A stretch of 64,000 nucleotides of DNA, from contig NZ_CP017886.1 in the NCBI RefSeq assembly GCF_001874645.1, positions 558,001 to 622,000 of the forward strand. The letters run 5' to 3'. The position numbers and the translations under genes are program-made. The DNA comes from Pseudomonas frederiksbergensis. Its GTDB lineage: Bacteria; Pseudomonadota; Gammaproteobacteria; Pseudomonadales; Pseudomonadaceae. Of this stretch, positions 28,141-38,339 are shown one piece after another. The notes beneath the pieces are model-generated. The model searched no databases and was not told the DNA's origin. It saw nothing but the letters and a program-made list of their open reading frames with translations. Each line of letters starts with the position of its first letter. Positions within the stretch are counted from its first letter, which is position 1.

Positions 28141-28179
28141 TTGCCTACCCAAAAAATTCTGGCTATATTTGTCCAGAAT
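28141..28179 (+). promoter_or_regulatory. Promoter and overlapping operator of the toxin-antitoxin operon
   Basis: TTGCCT (28141-28146), a 17-bp spacer and TATATT (28164-28169) form a good sigma-70 promoter. A perfect inverted repeat ATTCTGG (28156-28162) / CCAGAAT (28173-28179) flanks the -10 box. Such a dyad is where an antitoxin, alone or with its toxin, would repress its own operon. The antitoxin starts 15 bp downstream after GGAGGG. Confidence 0.7.
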
Positions 28180-28193
28180 ATTGGAGGGACATC

Positions 28194-28433
28194 ATGATCA
28201 TCGTTCCGTTAGGCGAAGCAAAAAACAATTTGTCCAAACTGGTCGATGACGCTGCTTCCGGACAGATCATCACGATTGCTAAACATGGCCGGGCCCTTGC
28301 CCGCCTTGTTCCCGTGGGAAAACCCTCCGGACGGCGCATCGGAGCGATGAAAGGCAAACTGACCTTGCCTGAAGACTTTGATGCGCCGCTACCGGACGAA
28401 ATGCTGGACGCATTCGAAGGGACTCACGGATGA
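28194..28433 (+). CDS. Type II antitoxin, Phd/YefM family
   Basis: 79-aa antitoxin: N-terminal DNA-binding Phd/YefM fold (MIIVPLGEAKNNLSKLVDDA, ITIAKHGRALARLVPV) and a C-terminal tail (LPEDFDAPLPDEMLDAFEG) expected to wrap the toxin. Start ATG at 28194, with TTGGAGGG upstream at proper spacing. It overlaps the toxin gene by 4 bp (ATGA). The operator over its promoter supports autoregulation. An in-frame extension to 27969 exists but is probably not translated. Confidence 0.9.
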   Translation: MIIVPLGEAKNNLSKLVDDAASGQIITIAKHGRALARLVPVGKPSGRRIGAMKGKLTLPEDFDAPLPDEMLDAFEGTHG

Positions 28434-28807
28434 GGGTTTTACTCGATACGCATATTCTGCTTTGGACTCTCAGTGATGACCCAAAGCTATCCGACAGAGC
28501 CAGAAAACTCATTGAGAGCGCTGCCGACATTTACATCAGCGCAGCTACTTTCTGGGAGATGGCGATCAAGGTTGGGCTAGGAAAGCTAAGCGTTGATTTG
28601 GAAGAGATTCGAGAATACTGCCTCGAAAGCGGTTTCATAGAGTTGCCCGTCACTTCAGAACACGCCATTGCGGTGAAAGACCTCGAACATCACCATCGCG
28701 ATCCGTTCGACCGTCTTATTGTTGCAACTGCAATCACAGAACCAATGAAGCTGCTCACCGCCGACCCTTTAGTCGCCAAATACACATCACTCGCTATTTT
28801 GGTTTAA
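28430..28807 (+). CDS. PIN-domain toxin (VapC-like ribonuclease)
   Basis: 125-aa PIN-domain nuclease, the toxin partner of the preceding antitoxin; family members cleave RNA with Mg2+. The acidic residues are all present: Asp6 (LLDTHILLW), Glu43 (TFWEMAIKVGLGKL), Asp91 and Asp94 (HHRDPFDRLIVATA) and Asp112 (LLTADPLVAKY). The HxxRDPFDR pattern is typical of the PIN subgroup paired with Phd antitoxins. Nothing suggests inactivation. RNA target unknown. Confidence 0.9.
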   Translation: MRVLLDTHILLWTLSDDPKLSDRARKLIESAADIYISAATFWEMAIKVGLGKLSVDLEEIREYCLESGFIELPVTSEHAIAVKDLEHHHRDPFDRLIVATAITEPMKLLTADPLVAKYTSLAILV

Positions 28808-28844
28808 CCCGTTCTATCTCGACAAAGATTACTTCCATCAAACA

Positions 28845-28871
28845 AAAACCCGCACAAGGCGGGTTTTGTTT
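28845..28871. terminator. Bidirectional terminator between the toxin gene and cysS
   Basis: AAAACCCGC / GCGGGTTTT stem with a short ACAAG loop, flanked by A-rich and T-rich sides, so it can serve both the rightward toxin gene and the leftward cysS. Confidence 0.85.
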
Positions 28872-28888
28872 TTAGCTCAAGCAAGCGA

Positions 28889-30271
28889 TCAGTCAGCCAG
28901 ACGCCACGTCGTGCCGCCCTTGCCGTCTTCCAGCACCACGCCCATGGCGGTGAGCTGGTCGCGGATGCGGTCCGACTCGGCCCAGTCCTTGTTGGCACGG
29001 GCTGTCAGGCGCGCCTGAATCAGTGCATCGACTTGTGCCGCATCGACCCGGCCTTCAGCGCCGGCTTGCAGGAAGTCATCAGCTTGGAGCTGCAACACGC
29101 CGAGCACACTGGCCAGTTCTTTCAAACGCGCCGCCAGACCGGCCGCCGCATCGAGATCACTCTCACGCAGACGGTTGATCTCGCGCACCATCTCGAACAA
29201 CACCGCGCACGCTTCCGGCGTACCGAAGTCGTCGTTCATCACCTGGGTGAAGCGCTCGACAAACGCTTCGCCACCGGCGGCCAGAACCGTCGGCAGGCCT
29301 TTCAACGCGTGGTAGAAACGCTCCAGAGCGCCTTTGGCGTCCTTGAGGTTGTCTTCCGAGTAGTTGATCGCGCTGCGGTAGTGGCTCGACACCAGCAGGT
29401 AACGCACAACTTCCGGGTGGTATTTGTCGAGCACGTCGCGAATGGTGAAGAAGTTGTTCAAGGACTTGGACATCTTCTCGCCATTGATGCGAATCATCCC
29501 GCAATGCATCCACGCGTTGGCGTAGGTCTTGCCGGTGGCCGCTTCGCTCTGGGCGATTTCGTTTTCGTGGTGCGGGAACTCAAGGTCGCTGCCGCCGCCA
29601 TGAATATCGAAGGTCTCACCGAGGCAGCAGGTCGACATCACCGAGCACTCGATATGCCAGCCCGGACGCCCGGCCCCCCACGGCGATTCCCAGCTCGGCT
29701 CACCCGGCTTGGCGGCTTTCCACAGCACGAAGTCCAGCGGGTCCTGTTTCGACTCGTCGACTTCGATGCGGGCGCCAATGCGCAGGTCTTCGATCTTCTT
29801 GCGCGACAGCTTGCCGTAGCCCATGAACTTGGCGACGCGGTAGTACACGTCGCCGTTACCCGGCGCGTAGGCGTAGCCCTTGTCGATCAGGGTCTGGATC
29901 ATCGCGTGCATGCCGGCGATGTGGCCAGTGGCGCGCGGTTCCATGTCCGGCTTGAGGATGTTCAGCCGCGACTCGTCTTCGTGCATCGCTGCGATCATGC
30001 GCTCGGTCAACGCTTCGAACGACTCGCCGTTTTCACGGGCGCGATTGATGATCTTGTCGTCGATGTCGGTGATGTTGCGCACGTAGGTCAGGTCATAACC
30101 GCTGAACCGCAACCAGCGGGTCACCAGGTCGAACGCAACCATGCTGCGGCCGTGGCCCAGGTGGCAGTAGTCATACACGGTCATCCCGCAGACATACATG
30201 CGCACCTTGTTGCCATCCAGCGGCTTGAAGACTTCTTTGCTCTTGGTGAGCGTGTTGTAGATCGTAAGCAC
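28889..30271 (-). CDS. cysS: Cysteine--tRNA ligase
   Basis: 460-aa class I aminoacyl-tRNA synthetase charging tRNA-Cys. Start is a GTG at 30271 ([15 protein letters not shown]) with AAGGA 6 bp upstream; no better ATG exists. Seen: the zinc ligand Cys28 and HLGH at 37-40 (the HIGH box) in [16 protein letters not shown], further zinc ligands in GWHIECSVM and [13 protein letters not shown], and the KMSKS loop in [13 protein letters not shown]. It lies 20 bp downstream of glnS on the same strand, so the two synthetases form an operon. Confidence 0.97.
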   Translation of the reverse strand: MLTIYNTLTKSKEVFKPLDGNKVRMYVCGMTVYDYCHLGHGRSMVAFDLVTRWLRFSGYDLTYVRNITDIDDKIINRARENGESFEALTERMIAAMHEDESRLNILKPDMEPRATGHIAGMHAMIQTLIDKGYAYAPGNGDVYYRVAKFMGYGKLSRKKIEDLRIGARIEVDESKQDPLDFVLWKAAKPGEPSWESPWGAGRPGWHIECSVMSTCCLGETFDIHGGGSDLEFPHHENEIAQSEAATGKTYANAWMHCGMIRINGEKMSKSLNNFFTIRDVLDKYHPEVVRYLLVSSHYRSAINYSEDNLKDAKGALERFYHALKGLPTVLAAGGEAFVERFTQVMNDDFGTPEACAVLFEMVREINRLRESDLDAAAGLAARLKELASVLGVLQLQADDFLQAGAEGRVDAAQVDALIQARLTARANKDWAESDRIRDQLTAMGVVLEDGKGGTTWRLAD

Positions 30272-30291
30272 GATTGTTCCTTGGCTCTAAA

Positions 30292-31989
30292 TCACTGGCC
30301 CCACGAGTCACGCAGGGTCACGGTGCGGTTGAATACCGGGTGACCGGGTTTCGAGTCCTTGATGTCTGCGCAGAAGTAGCCTTCGCGCTCGAACTGGAAA
30401 CGGTCTTCCGGCTGTGCATTGCCCAGCGAAGGCTCGGCACGACAACCGGTGAGCACCTGCAGCGAATCAGGGTTGATGTTGTCCAGGAAACCGGCGCTGT
30501 CTTCAGCCTTCTCCGGGTTCGGCGAACGGAACAGGCGATCGTACAGACGCACTTCACACTCGACACTGGCAGCCGCCGGCACCCAGTGAATCACACCTTT
30601 GACCTTGCGGCCTTCAGGGTTCTTGCCCAGGGTTTGCGGGTCATAGGAGCAACGCAGTTCGACGATGTTGCCATCGGCGTCCTTGATCGCTTCGTCGGCA
30701 CGGATCACGTAGCTGCCACGCAGACGCACTTCGCCAGTTGGCTCCAGGCGCTTGTAGCCCTTTGGCGGCTCTTCCATGAAGTCTTCACGGTCGATGTAGA
30801 TCTCACGGGCGAATGGCAGAACCCGCACGCCCATGTCTTCTTTCGGGTGGCAGGGCAGTTCGAGGTTCTCGACCTGGCCTTCCGGGTAGTTGGTGATCAC
30901 GACTTTCAGCGGACGCAGCACGCACATGGCGCGAGGGGCGCTGTGGTCGAGGTCGTCACGGATGCTGAATTCGAGCATGCCGAAGTCGACCACGCCGTCG
31001 GAACGGTTGGTGCCGACCATTTCGCAGAAGTTGCGGATCGATTTCGGCGTGTAGCCACGACGACGGAAACCCGACAGCGTCGACATGCGCGGGTCGTCCC
31101 AGCCATTGACGTGCTTTTCATCGACCAGCTGCTTGAGCTTGCGCTTGCTGGTGATGGTGTAGTTCAGGTTCAGACGGCTGAACTCGTACTGACGCGGTTG
31201 CGCCGGCACTGGCAAATGCTCCAGGAACCACTCGTACAGCGGACGATGGCTTTCGAACTCCAGGGTGCAGATCGAGTGCGTGATGCCTTCTATAGCATCC
31301 GACTGACCGTGGGTGAAGTCGTAGTTCGGGTAGATGCACCACTTGTCACCGGTCTGGTGGTGGTGAGCGTGACGGATGCGATACATGATCGGGTCGCGCA
31401 GGTTCATGTTCGGCGAGGCCATGTCGATCTTGGCCCGCAGCACGCGTGCGCCGTCCTGGAATTCGCCAGCCTTCATGCGGGCGAACCAGTCGAGGTTTTC
31501 TTCCACGGAGCGGTCACGGAACGGGCTGTTCTTGCCCGGCTCGGTCAGGCTGCCACGGTATTCCTTGGCTTGCTCCGGGCTCAGGTCATCGACGTAAGCC
31601 TTGCCGGCCTTGATCAGCTCGACGGCCCAGTCGTGCAACTGGTCGAAATACTGCGAGGCATAGCGCACTTCACCGGACCACCCGAAGCCCAGCCATTTGA
31701 CGTCGCTTTCGATGGCGTCGATGTATTCCTGGTCTTCCTTGGCCGGGTTGGTGTCGTCGAAACGCAGGTGCGTCACGCCACCGAACTCCTGGGCCAGGCC
31801 GAAGTTCACACAGATCGACTTGGCGTGACCGATGTGCAGGTAGCCGTTGGGCTCAGGCGGGAAACGGGTGACGATCTGCGTGTGCTTACCCGAGTCCAGG
31901 TCCGCCTGGATGATCGGGCGCAGGAAGTTGACCGGCACGGCAGGGCCGGTCTTGGAATTCGAGGTAGGGTCGACAGTGGGCTTGCTCAT
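30292..31989 (-). CDS. glnS: Glutamine--tRNA ligase
   Basis: 565-aa class I synthetase charging tRNA-Gln. Start ATG at 31989 with AAGGATCCT upstream. Seen: [17 protein letters not shown] (HIGH box, residues 52-55) and the KMSKS-type [11 protein letters not shown], followed by the two anticodon-binding beta-barrels. First gene of glnS-cysS, diverging from ppiB. Confidence 0.97.
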   Translation of the reverse strand: MSKPTVDPTSNSKTGPAVPVNFLRPIIQADLDSGKHTQIVTRFPPEPNGYLHIGHAKSICVNFGLAQEFGGVTHLRFDDTNPAKEDQEYIDAIESDVKWLGFGWSGEVRYASQYFDQLHDWAVELIKAGKAYVDDLSPEQAKEYRGSLTEPGKNSPFRDRSVEENLDWFARMKAGEFQDGARVLRAKIDMASPNMNLRDPIMYRIRHAHHHQTGDKWCIYPNYDFTHGQSDAIEGITHSICTLEFESHRPLYEWFLEHLPVPAQPRQYEFSRLNLNYTITSKRKLKQLVDEKHVNGWDDPRMSTLSGFRRRGYTPKSIRNFCEMVGTNRSDGVVDFGMLEFSIRDDLDHSAPRAMCVLRPLKVVITNYPEGQVENLELPCHPKEDMGVRVLPFAREIYIDREDFMEEPPKGYKRLEPTGEVRLRGSYVIRADEAIKDADGNIVELRCSYDPQTLGKNPEGRKVKGVIHWVPAAASVECEVRLYDRLFRSPNPEKAEDSAGFLDNINPDSLQVLTGCRAEPSLGNAQPEDRFQFEREGYFCADIKDSKPGHPVFNRTVTLRDSWGQ

Positions 31990-32240
31990 AGGATCCTTGA
32001 ACGTACAAGTGCGTGGCCGGAACTAAAGGCCTGACAAAACAAAGCCGCTATCATAGCCGATGCTGTCAAGCCGCTGACAGAGCAGGCCTGCAAACGGCTG
32101 CATTTAATCGGCTACAAATGAAAAACAGCCTCGAAATTCACGCCTGTCGCGCTAAACTGCGCACCTTGGCCGACACTGGCCGGACCGGTTGGGGGCCGTA
32201 ATGCCCCGAAACCCACGAACTCATAGAAAGAGTACCGATC
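31990..32240. promoter_or_regulatory. Divergent glnS/ppiB promoter region
   Basis: 250 bp between divergent housekeeping genes. On the minus strand TATGAT (32056-32051) within GGCTATGATAGC is a likely glnS -10, with an upstream CTGTCA about 19 bp away as a weak -35. On the plus strand TAAACT near 32153 could be the ppiB -10. Both are inferred by eye. Confidence 0.4.
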
Positions 32241-32744
32241 ATGACCCAAGTCAAACTGACCACCAACCATGGCGACATCGTCCTGGAACTGAACGCTGAA
32301 AAGGCACCGTTGACCGTTGCCAACTTCATCGAATACGTCAAGGCCGGCCACTACGAAAACACCGTTTTCCACCGTGTGATCGGTAACTTCATGATCCAGG
32401 GCGGCGGTTTTGAGCCAGGCATGAAAGAAAAGAAAGACAAGCGCCCAAGCATCCAGAACGAAGCTGACAACGGCCTGCCGAACGAGAAGTACACCGTGGC
32501 TATGGCGCGCACCATGGAGCCGCATTCGGCTTCCGCCCAGTTCTTCATCAACGTGGCTGACAACAGCTTCCTGAACCACAGCGCCAAGACCACTCAGGGC
32601 TGGGGCTACGCAGTATTCGCCAAAGTTGTTGCCGGCACTGAAGTCGTCGACAAGATCAAGGGCGTGAGTACCACTTCCAAGTCCGGCCACCAGGACGTAC
32701 CCGCAGACGACGTGATCATCGAGAAAGCCGAGATCATTGAGTGA
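32241..32744 (+). CDS. ppiB: Peptidyl-prolyl cis-trans isomerase B (cyclophilin)
   Basis: 167-aa cyclophilin that speeds proline isomerisation during protein folding. No signal peptide ([18 protein letters not shown]), so the cytoplasmic PpiB rather than periplasmic PpiA type. Seen: [18 protein letters not shown] with the catalytic Arg, [18 protein letters not shown], and [12 protein letters not shown]. Its stop overlaps the GTG start of lpxH. Confidence 0.96.
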   Translation: MTQVKLTTNHGDIVLELNAEKAPLTVANFIEYVKAGHYENTVFHRVIGNFMIQGGGFEPGMKEKKDKRPSIQNEADNGLPNEKYTVAMARTMEPHSASAQFFINVADNSFLNHSAKTTQGWGYAVFAKVVAGTEVVDKIKGVSTTSKSGHQDVPADDVIIEKAEIIE

Positions 32745-33469
32745 TACTGCTGATTTCAGATTTACATCTGGAAGAGGAGCGCCCGGACATTACCCGGGCG
32801 TTTCTGGATTTGCTCGCCACCCGCGCCCGCTCGGCACAAGCGTTGTACATTCTCGGCGACTTTTTCGAGGTGTGGATTGGCGATGACGCCATGACCCCCT
32901 TCCAACGCTCCATCTGCCAGGCCCTGCGCGAACTTAGCGACAGCGGCACGGCCATATTCCTGATGCACGGTAATCGCGATTTCCTGCTCGGCAAGGCCTT
33001 CTGCAAAGCAGCCGGCTGCACCCTGCTCAAAGACCCGAGTGTCGTGCAGCTCGCAGGTGAGCCGGTGCTGTTGATGCATGGCGACAGCCTGTGCACCCGC
33101 GACGAAAGCTACATGAAACTGCGCCGTTACCTGCGCAACCCCATCACGCTCTTCATCCTGCACCATCTGCCGCTGCGCACCCGCCACACACTGGCGCGCA
33201 AGCTACGCAGCGAAAGCCGCGCGCAAACCCGTATGAAAGCCAATGACATCGTCGACGTGACCCCCGAGGAAATCCCGCGGATCATGCAGCAATACGGCGT
33301 GAAAACCCTGATCCACGGCCACACCCACCGCCCTGCCATCCACAAACTGCAGATTGGCGAGCAAGCCGCCAAGCGCATTGTGCTGGGGGACTGGGATCGC
33401 CAGGGCTGGGCGTTGCAGGTGGATGAGCAAGGGTTTGCGTTGGCCCCATTCGATTTCGTAGCAACGTAA
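32741..33469 (+). CDS. lpxH: UDP-2,3-diacylglucosamine diphosphatase
   Basis: 242-aa Mn-dependent metallophosphoesterase hydrolysing UDP-2,3-diacylglucosamine to lipid X, the fourth step of lipid A synthesis, at the inner-membrane face. The start is GTG at 32741, overlapping the ppiB stop (GTGA). Calcineurin-type motifs: [39 protein letters not shown] and [12 protein letters not shown] pair follows the stop by about 9 bp. Confidence 0.97.
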   Translation: MILLISDLHLEEERPDITRAFLDLLATRARSAQALYILGDFFEVWIGDDAMTPFQRSICQALRELSDSGTAIFLMHGNRDFLLGKAFCKAAGCTLLKDPSVVQLAGEPVLLMHGDSLCTRDESYMKLRRYLRNPITLFILHHLPLRTRHTLARKLRSESRAQTRMKANDIVDVTPEEIPRIMQQYGVKTLIHGHTHRPAIHKLQIGEQAAKRIVLGDWDRQGWALQVDEQGFALAPFDFVAT

Positions 33470-33477
33470 AAATCAAA

Positions 33478-33550
33478 AGATCGCAGCCTTCGGCAGCTCC
33501 TACATAGGTACGTCATACACCCGTAGGCGCTGCCGAAGGCTGCGATCTTT
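33478..33550. repeat. Paired REP palindrome (REPIN-like)
   Basis: Inverted REP pair filling the gap between the convergent lpxH and emrB-like genes; right arm has one change (GTAGGCGCTGCCG). No other terminator is visible in the gap. Confidence 0.9.
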
Positions 33551-33567
33551 TAGCGGCCGCCGCTAAA

Positions 33568-35097
33568 TCAATGTCCGCTCGCCTCCGGCCCAGCCTTCGC
33601 CGCAAACGGCGGCTTGGCTAGCCATACCAGCAAAATCAACCCCATAAAACCCCAGCCCAACAGCGTGAAGTAATCCACGGTGGAGAGCATGTACGCCTGA
33701 CTGGTCAGCAGGTGATCGAGTTGTGCATAAGCAGGATTGCCCGCCCCGCCCAGCGTATTCAGCGTATCCCGGGTTACCGGATCGAAGGTGCTGAGGCTTT
33801 CGCTCAGGTAGGCGTGATGCTGATCGGCGCGACGGATCCAGATCCAGGTGGTCAGTGAGGCCGCGAAGCTGCCACCCAAGGTCCGCAGGAACGTCGCCAG
33901 GCCCGCACCATCGGCGATCTGATGCGGTGGCAGGTCCGACATCAAAATGCTCAGGGTCGGCATGAAGAACAGCGCCACACCAATGCCCATGAACAGTTGC
34001 ACCAGTGCCACGTGCTGGAAGTCCACTTCATTGGTGAAGCCGGCGCGCATGAAGCAGCTCAAGCCAATCGCCAGGAATGCCAGCCCGGCCAGCAGTCGCA
34101 GGTCGAACCTGTGCGCGTACTTGCCGACAAAGGGCGACATCAGCACCGGCAGAATACCGATCGGCGCCACCGCCAGCCCGGCCCAGGTCGCGGTGTAGCC
34201 CATTTGGGTTTGCAGCCACTGCGGCAGAATCAGGTTGATGCCAAAGAACCCGGCGTAACCAAAGACCAACACGAGGGTGCCGATCCGGAAGTTGCGATAC
34301 GCGAACAGCCGCAGATTCACCACCGGGTGCTTGTCGGTCATCTCCCAGATCACGAACACCGCCAGCGCAATCGCTGAAATAACCGCACCGATAATGATGA
34401 AGTTCGACTCGAACCAGTCCAGGTCATTGCCCTTGTCGAGGATGATCTGCAGCGCGCCGACACCAATGATCAAGGTCAACAGGCCAATGTAGTCCATCGG
34501 CTGGCGACTGATCACCACCGGACGCTCCTTGAGCTGTTGCTTGACCACCATCACCGCGAACACGCCAATCGGCACGTTGATAAAGAAGATCCACGGCCAG
34601 CTATAACTGTCGGTAATCCAGCCACCGAGTATGGGACCGGCAATCGGCGCGACCACCGTGACCATCGCCAACAATGCCAGGGCCATCCCCCGTTTCGCCG
34701 GCGGATAGACCGCGATCAACAGCGTCTGGGTCATCGGGTACAACGGCCCTGCCACCAATCCTTGCAGTATCCGGAAGCCGACCAGCTCGGGCATCGACGT
34801 CGAGATGCCGCAGAGAAACGACGCCAGCACGAACAGAATGGTCGCCCACAGAAACAGCTTCACCTCACCAAAGCGCCGGCTCAGCCAACCGGTCAACGGC
34901 AGCGCGATGGCGTTACTCACGGCAAACGAAGTGATGACCCAGGTACCCTGCTCCGAACTCACGCCCAGGTTGCCGGAAATGGTCGGCAAGGCCACGTTGG
35001 CGATGGTGGTATCGAGTACCTGCATGAAAGTCGCCAGCGACAGACCAATGGTGCTGAGCACCAGGCTGGGCGGCTTGAAAGACGCGTTATTGCTCAT
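33568..35097 (-). CDS. emrB: MFS multidrug efflux transporter, EmrB/DHA2 (14-TM) type
   Basis: 509-aa drug/proton antiporter of the inner membrane. Start ATG at 35097 with AAAGGA upstream. Seen: the DHA2 helix-1 motif LATFMQVLDTTIANVALPTI, motif A variant GWLSRRFGEVKLF, and the motif C region LALLAMVTVVAPIAGPILGG; about 14 hydrophobic helices. It is the last gene of marR-OMF-emrA-emrB, and with the EmrA-like adaptor and outer-membrane factor should form a tripartite pump. Substrates cannot be predicted. Confidence 0.92.
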   Translation of the reverse strand: MSNNASFKPPSLVLSTIGLSLATFMQVLDTTIANVALPTISGNLGVSSEQGTWVITSFAVSNAIALPLTGWLSRRFGEVKLFLWATILFVLASFLCGISTSMPELVGFRILQGLVAGPLYPMTQTLLIAVYPPAKRGMALALLAMVTVVAPIAGPILGGWITDSYSWPWIFFINVPIGVFAVMVVKQQLKERPVVISRQPMDYIGLLTLIIGVGALQIILDKGNDLDWFESNFIIIGAVISAIALAVFVIWEMTDKHPVVNLRLFAYRNFRIGTLVLVFGYAGFFGINLILPQWLQTQMGYTATWAGLAVAPIGILPVLMSPFVGKYAHRFDLRLLAGLAFLAIGLSCFMRAGFTNEVDFQHVALVQLFMGIGVALFFMPTLSILMSDLPPHQIADGAGLATFLRTLGGSFAASLTTWIWIRRADQHHAYLSESLSTFDPVTRDTLNTLGGAGNPAYAQLDHLLTSQAYMLSTVDYFTLLGWGFMGLILLVWLAKPPFAAKAGPEASGH

Positions 35098-35161
35098 CGC
35101 GAATCCTTTGAAACGAGGCAGTCGCTGCGACCGTTATGGCCGCAGCTGACGGATTGGCGAA

Positions 35162-36364
35162 TCAGCGTTGAGCCGTTTTGCTCGCCACTGAACTGTTGTC
35201 GTGGATCAGGCGAGTGATCATCGCGTCGGCGTCAGCCAACTGACGGTCGTAGACGTTGGTGCTGAACGAGGCCTTTTGCGGCGGCTGTTGCGCCAATACC
35301 GGGCCACTCTGGTCGCGCAGGTTGACGTTGACCATCGTCGACAGGCCAACCCGCAATGGGTGCTCGGCCAATTGTTCGGCATTGATGTGAATCCGTACCG
35401 GCACCCGCTGAACAATCTTGATCCAGTTACCCGTCGCGTTTTGCGCCGGCAGCAAGGCAAACGCGCTGCCGGTCCCGGCGCCAAGGCTGTCGATAGTGCC
35501 GCTGTATTTCACTTCGCTGCCGTAGAGGTCGGCTTCGATCTCCACCGGCTGACCGATGCGCATGTCACGCAGTTGGGTTTCCTTGAAGTTGGCGTCGATC
35601 CACAGTTGATCCAATGGGATAACCGCCATCAGCGCAGTCCCCGGCTGAACCCGTTGACCCAGCTGTACGGTGCGCTTGGCGACGTAACCGGTGACCGGTG
35701 CGATCAGTGTGCTGCGGGCGTTGTTCAGGTAAGCCTGACGCACTTGTGCAGCGGCGGCCTGGACGTCTGGATGAGACGAAACCACGGTGTCGTCGACCAG
35801 CGCGCTGGTGGTGGCGAGTTGCTGCTGAGCGTTGGCCAGGGCGTTTTGCGCCGAGGTCAGGTCATCCCGTGCGTGGGACAGTTCTTCCTGGGAAATCGCC
35901 CCGCCCGCCGCCAGATTCTTCCGGCGATTAAAGTTATCCTGAGCCTTCTGCACTTCAGCTTTCTGTGCATTGACCTGGGCTTTCATGCCGTCAACGTTGC
36001 TGTACAGGCCGCGCACCTGGCGCACCGTGCGGGCCAGATTGGCCTGGGCATTTTGCAGAGCGACTTGCGCGTCGTTCGGGTCGAAGTTGATCAGCACCTG
36101 ACCTTCATGAACCAGATCGCCGTCGTCGGCACCGATGCTGACAACCGTGCCGGTGACCAGAGGCGTGATTTCCACCACGTTGCCGTTGACGTAGGCATCG
36201 TCGGTATTTTCGTTCCAGCGTCCGTAGAGCTCGTGCCAGCCCCAAACAGCGAGGCCGCCAACAATCACCAGGATCGTCAGCACCAGCAGCATGAATTTGC
36301 GTTTGCCTGGATTGCCCGTGTCTTGGGCATCTTCAGGGGTTGGGTTGGTTTCGACAGTGGCCAT
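35162..36364 (-). CDS. emrA: Membrane fusion protein, EmrA/HlyD type
   Basis: 400-aa periplasmic adaptor. One N-terminal membrane helix (about residues 24-45, KFMLLVLTILVIVGGLAVWG), biotinyl-lipoyl halves (VVEITPLVTGTVVSIGADDGD and ARSTLIAPVTGYVAKRTV), a central coiled-coil hairpin (about residues 95-185) and a beta-barrel region. Start ATG at 36364 with AAGGTA upstream. Gap to the outer-membrane factor is 15 bp; 64 bp separate it from emrB. Confidence 0.92.
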   Translation of the reverse strand: MATVETNPTPEDAQDTGNPGKRKFMLLVLTILVIVGGLAVWGWHELYGRWNENTDDAYVNGNVVEITPLVTGTVVSIGADDGDLVHEGQVLINFDPNDAQVALQNAQANLARTVRQVRGLYSNVDGMKAQVNAQKAEVQKAQDNFNRRKNLAAGGAISQEELSHARDDLTSAQNALANAQQQLATTSALVDDTVVSSHPDVQAAAAQVRQAYLNNARSTLIAPVTGYVAKRTVQLGQRVQPGTALMAVIPLDQLWIDANFKETQLRDMRIGQPVEIEADLYGSEVKYSGTIDSLGAGTGSAFALLPAQNATGNWIKIVQRVPVRIHINAEQLAEHPLRVGLSTMVNVNLRDQSGPVLAQQPPQKASFSTNVYDRQLADADAMITRLIHDNSSVASKTAQR

Positions 36365-36379
36365 GACAAGTACCTTGAA

Positions 36380-37854
36380 TTATTGATTCAGCGTGGCAGG
36401 CGCTGGGGTTGGAGTGGCCGCGGCCAGGGTGTCGGCTTGAAATCCGCCGCCCAGTGCCTGCATCAGTTGAATCGACAGATCGATCTGCTCGGCATTCAGG
36501 TTCGCCAACTGACGCTGGGCCTGGAGCAATTGCTGCTCGATGCTGAGCACGTCCAGGTAGTTACCGATGCCGGAACCGTAACGCTGGACCACCGTGTTGT
36601 ATGAGTCCTGGGCAATGTCGGTGGCGTGTTGCTGCGCACCGATCTGCCGACCGATGTCACGCAACTGGGAAATCGTGTCGCTGACATCCCCCAACGCTTT
36701 CACCAGCGTTTTGTTGTACTGCGCGACGGCGAGGTCGTAGTCCGCGTCCCGTGCATCAAGGTTGGCGCGCAAGCGGCCACCATCGAAGATCGGCAACGAC
36801 ACGGTTGGCATAATATTGAGGAAGCGGCTCGCCGAGCCAAACAGCGCGTCACCCAACAACGACTCGGTACCGGCGGCTGCGCTCAGGTTGAGGTTCGGAT
36901 AGAACTTTGTTTTACCGGCATCGATGCTCTTGCTCGCCGCCTCGACCCGCCAACGCGCGGCGATCAGGTCCGGACGACGACCGAGCAACTCGGCTGGCAG
37001 TGTCGACGGCAACGCCACGGCGCTGGCCTGAAGGACTTTCGGCCGGGCAATGTCGTTGCCACGATCCGGGCCTTTACCGAGCAGCACGGCCAGGGCGATT
37101 TTCGCGCTCTGCAAGATCTTTTCAGCGTCGATCAACGTCGCTTCAGAGCTGGCTTCCAGGCTCTCGGTCTGCTGGTACTGGTATTGGCTGTCGATGCCGG
37201 AGCTCAGCCGACGCTGGCTCAGATCGAGCATTTGCCGGGTGCGTTTGAGGTCGTCGTTAGCCAGGTCATAAACGATATGGGCCTGCCCAAGGTTGCTGTA
37301 GGCGCGGGCGACGTCGGCCGACAAGGTCAGCTGTGCGGCTTGCTGATCGACTTCGGCAGCGCGGGCCTGGCCCAGCGCGGCTTCCCAAGTGGCACGCTGA
37401 CCGCCCCAGAGGTCGAAGGTGTAATTGAAGCTGGCGCCGATACTACGCACCGTGGCGTAGTTGCCCCCTCTCCGGTCGGGTCCTTGTCACGGGCCAACCG
37501 CGAGCGACTGACGCTGGCACTGGCATCAAGGGTCGGCATCCGCGCGGCATCGGCGGCATAAGCGGCAGCGCTGGCCTGGTGGGCACGGGCGTCGGCGATT
37601 TGCATGTCCGGGCTGTCGTGCAGGGCTTCGCGGATCAGGCCGTCGAGCTGTGGGTCGCCGAGGCTTTTCCACCAGTCGCTTTTTGGCCACGCCGCAGGCG
37701 ACAGGGTGACACCGCTGAGGGATTGTCCGGCCTTGAGGGTTTTCGCATCGAGGCTAACGCCTTGGGTGTTCAGGCCGCTGTAGCTGGCGCAACCGGCCAG
37801 ACTCATGGCCAACAGCACCAAGCTGAGGCGAGTACGCAAGGGTTTACCGCTCAT
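36380..37854 (-). pseudogene. Outer-membrane efflux lipoprotein (NodT/OprM family), one-base frameshift
   Basis: TolC-type channel of the same pump. The first frame (37854 down to about 37465) gives a lipoprotein signal with lipobox LAGC (Cys22) and the family start SDWWKSLGDPQLDGLI; the second frame (about 37460 down to 36380) continues with FNYTFDLWGGQR, LGRRPDLIAARWRVEAA and a normal end. The break is at a run of five C (37464-37468). The total, 1475 bp, is one short of 492 codons, so adding one base restores a 491-aa protein, the family length. Everything else is intact, so this is either a very recent mutation or a sequencing error. The start overlaps marR by 4 bp. Confidence 0.88.
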
Positions 37855-38324
37855 TTGTCACCTACCCGCAACAAGGTGATGGGATCACCGGCTGCCAGCA
37901 AAATTTTCTTCAGGATCTGTTCCAGGGTTTTCAACTCTTCTGGCGTGATGGCGCCTGCCAGTTCGTTCATCGCCTCGGCACCGATGTGCGGCAGACGATC
38001 GGCCAGCGTCTGGCCTTCCTCGGTCAGCACCAGCTGCACCTGACGGCGGTCGCCCTCGGAGCGTTGGCGGGCGAGAAAACCTTTCTGCTCCAGACGATCG
38101 AGCATGCGGGTCATGGAGCCGCTGTCCAGCGACAGGTGACGGCACAGTTCGGCCGGGGTATCGACGCCGAACTGGGCCATGATGATCAGCACCTTGAACT
38201 GCGCGGCGGTGATGCCGTGGGGTTCCATGTGCGTGTCGAGGATCCGGTCCTTGAGCAAGGCGGCGCGACCCAGCAGAAGCCCGAGGTGGCAATTGTGAAA
38301 ATCGAACGGCTTGAAATGTTTCAT
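37851..38324 (-). CDS. MarR family transcriptional regulator
   Basis: 157-aa winged-helix repressor. I choose the ATG at 38324 (MKHFKPFDFHNCHLG) because GGGTGG lies at good spacing before it; an in-frame ATG at 38336 has no ribosome-binding site. Seen: recognition region AELCRHLSLDSGSMTRMLDRLEQKGFLAR and the wing SEGDRRQVQLVLT. First gene of the efflux operon, translationally coupled to the outer-membrane factor. Two identical palindromes at its promoter make it the likely local repressor. Confidence 0.93.
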   Translation of the reverse strand: MKHFKPFDFHNCHLGLLLGRAALLKDRILDTHMEPHGITAAQFKVLIIMAQFGVDTPAELCRHLSLDSGSMTRMLDRLEQKGFLARQRSEGDRRQVQLVLTEEGQTLADRLPHIGAEAMNELAGAITPEELKTLEQILKKILLAAGDPITLLRVGDK

Positions 38325-38339
38325 CTGACCACCCATTAG

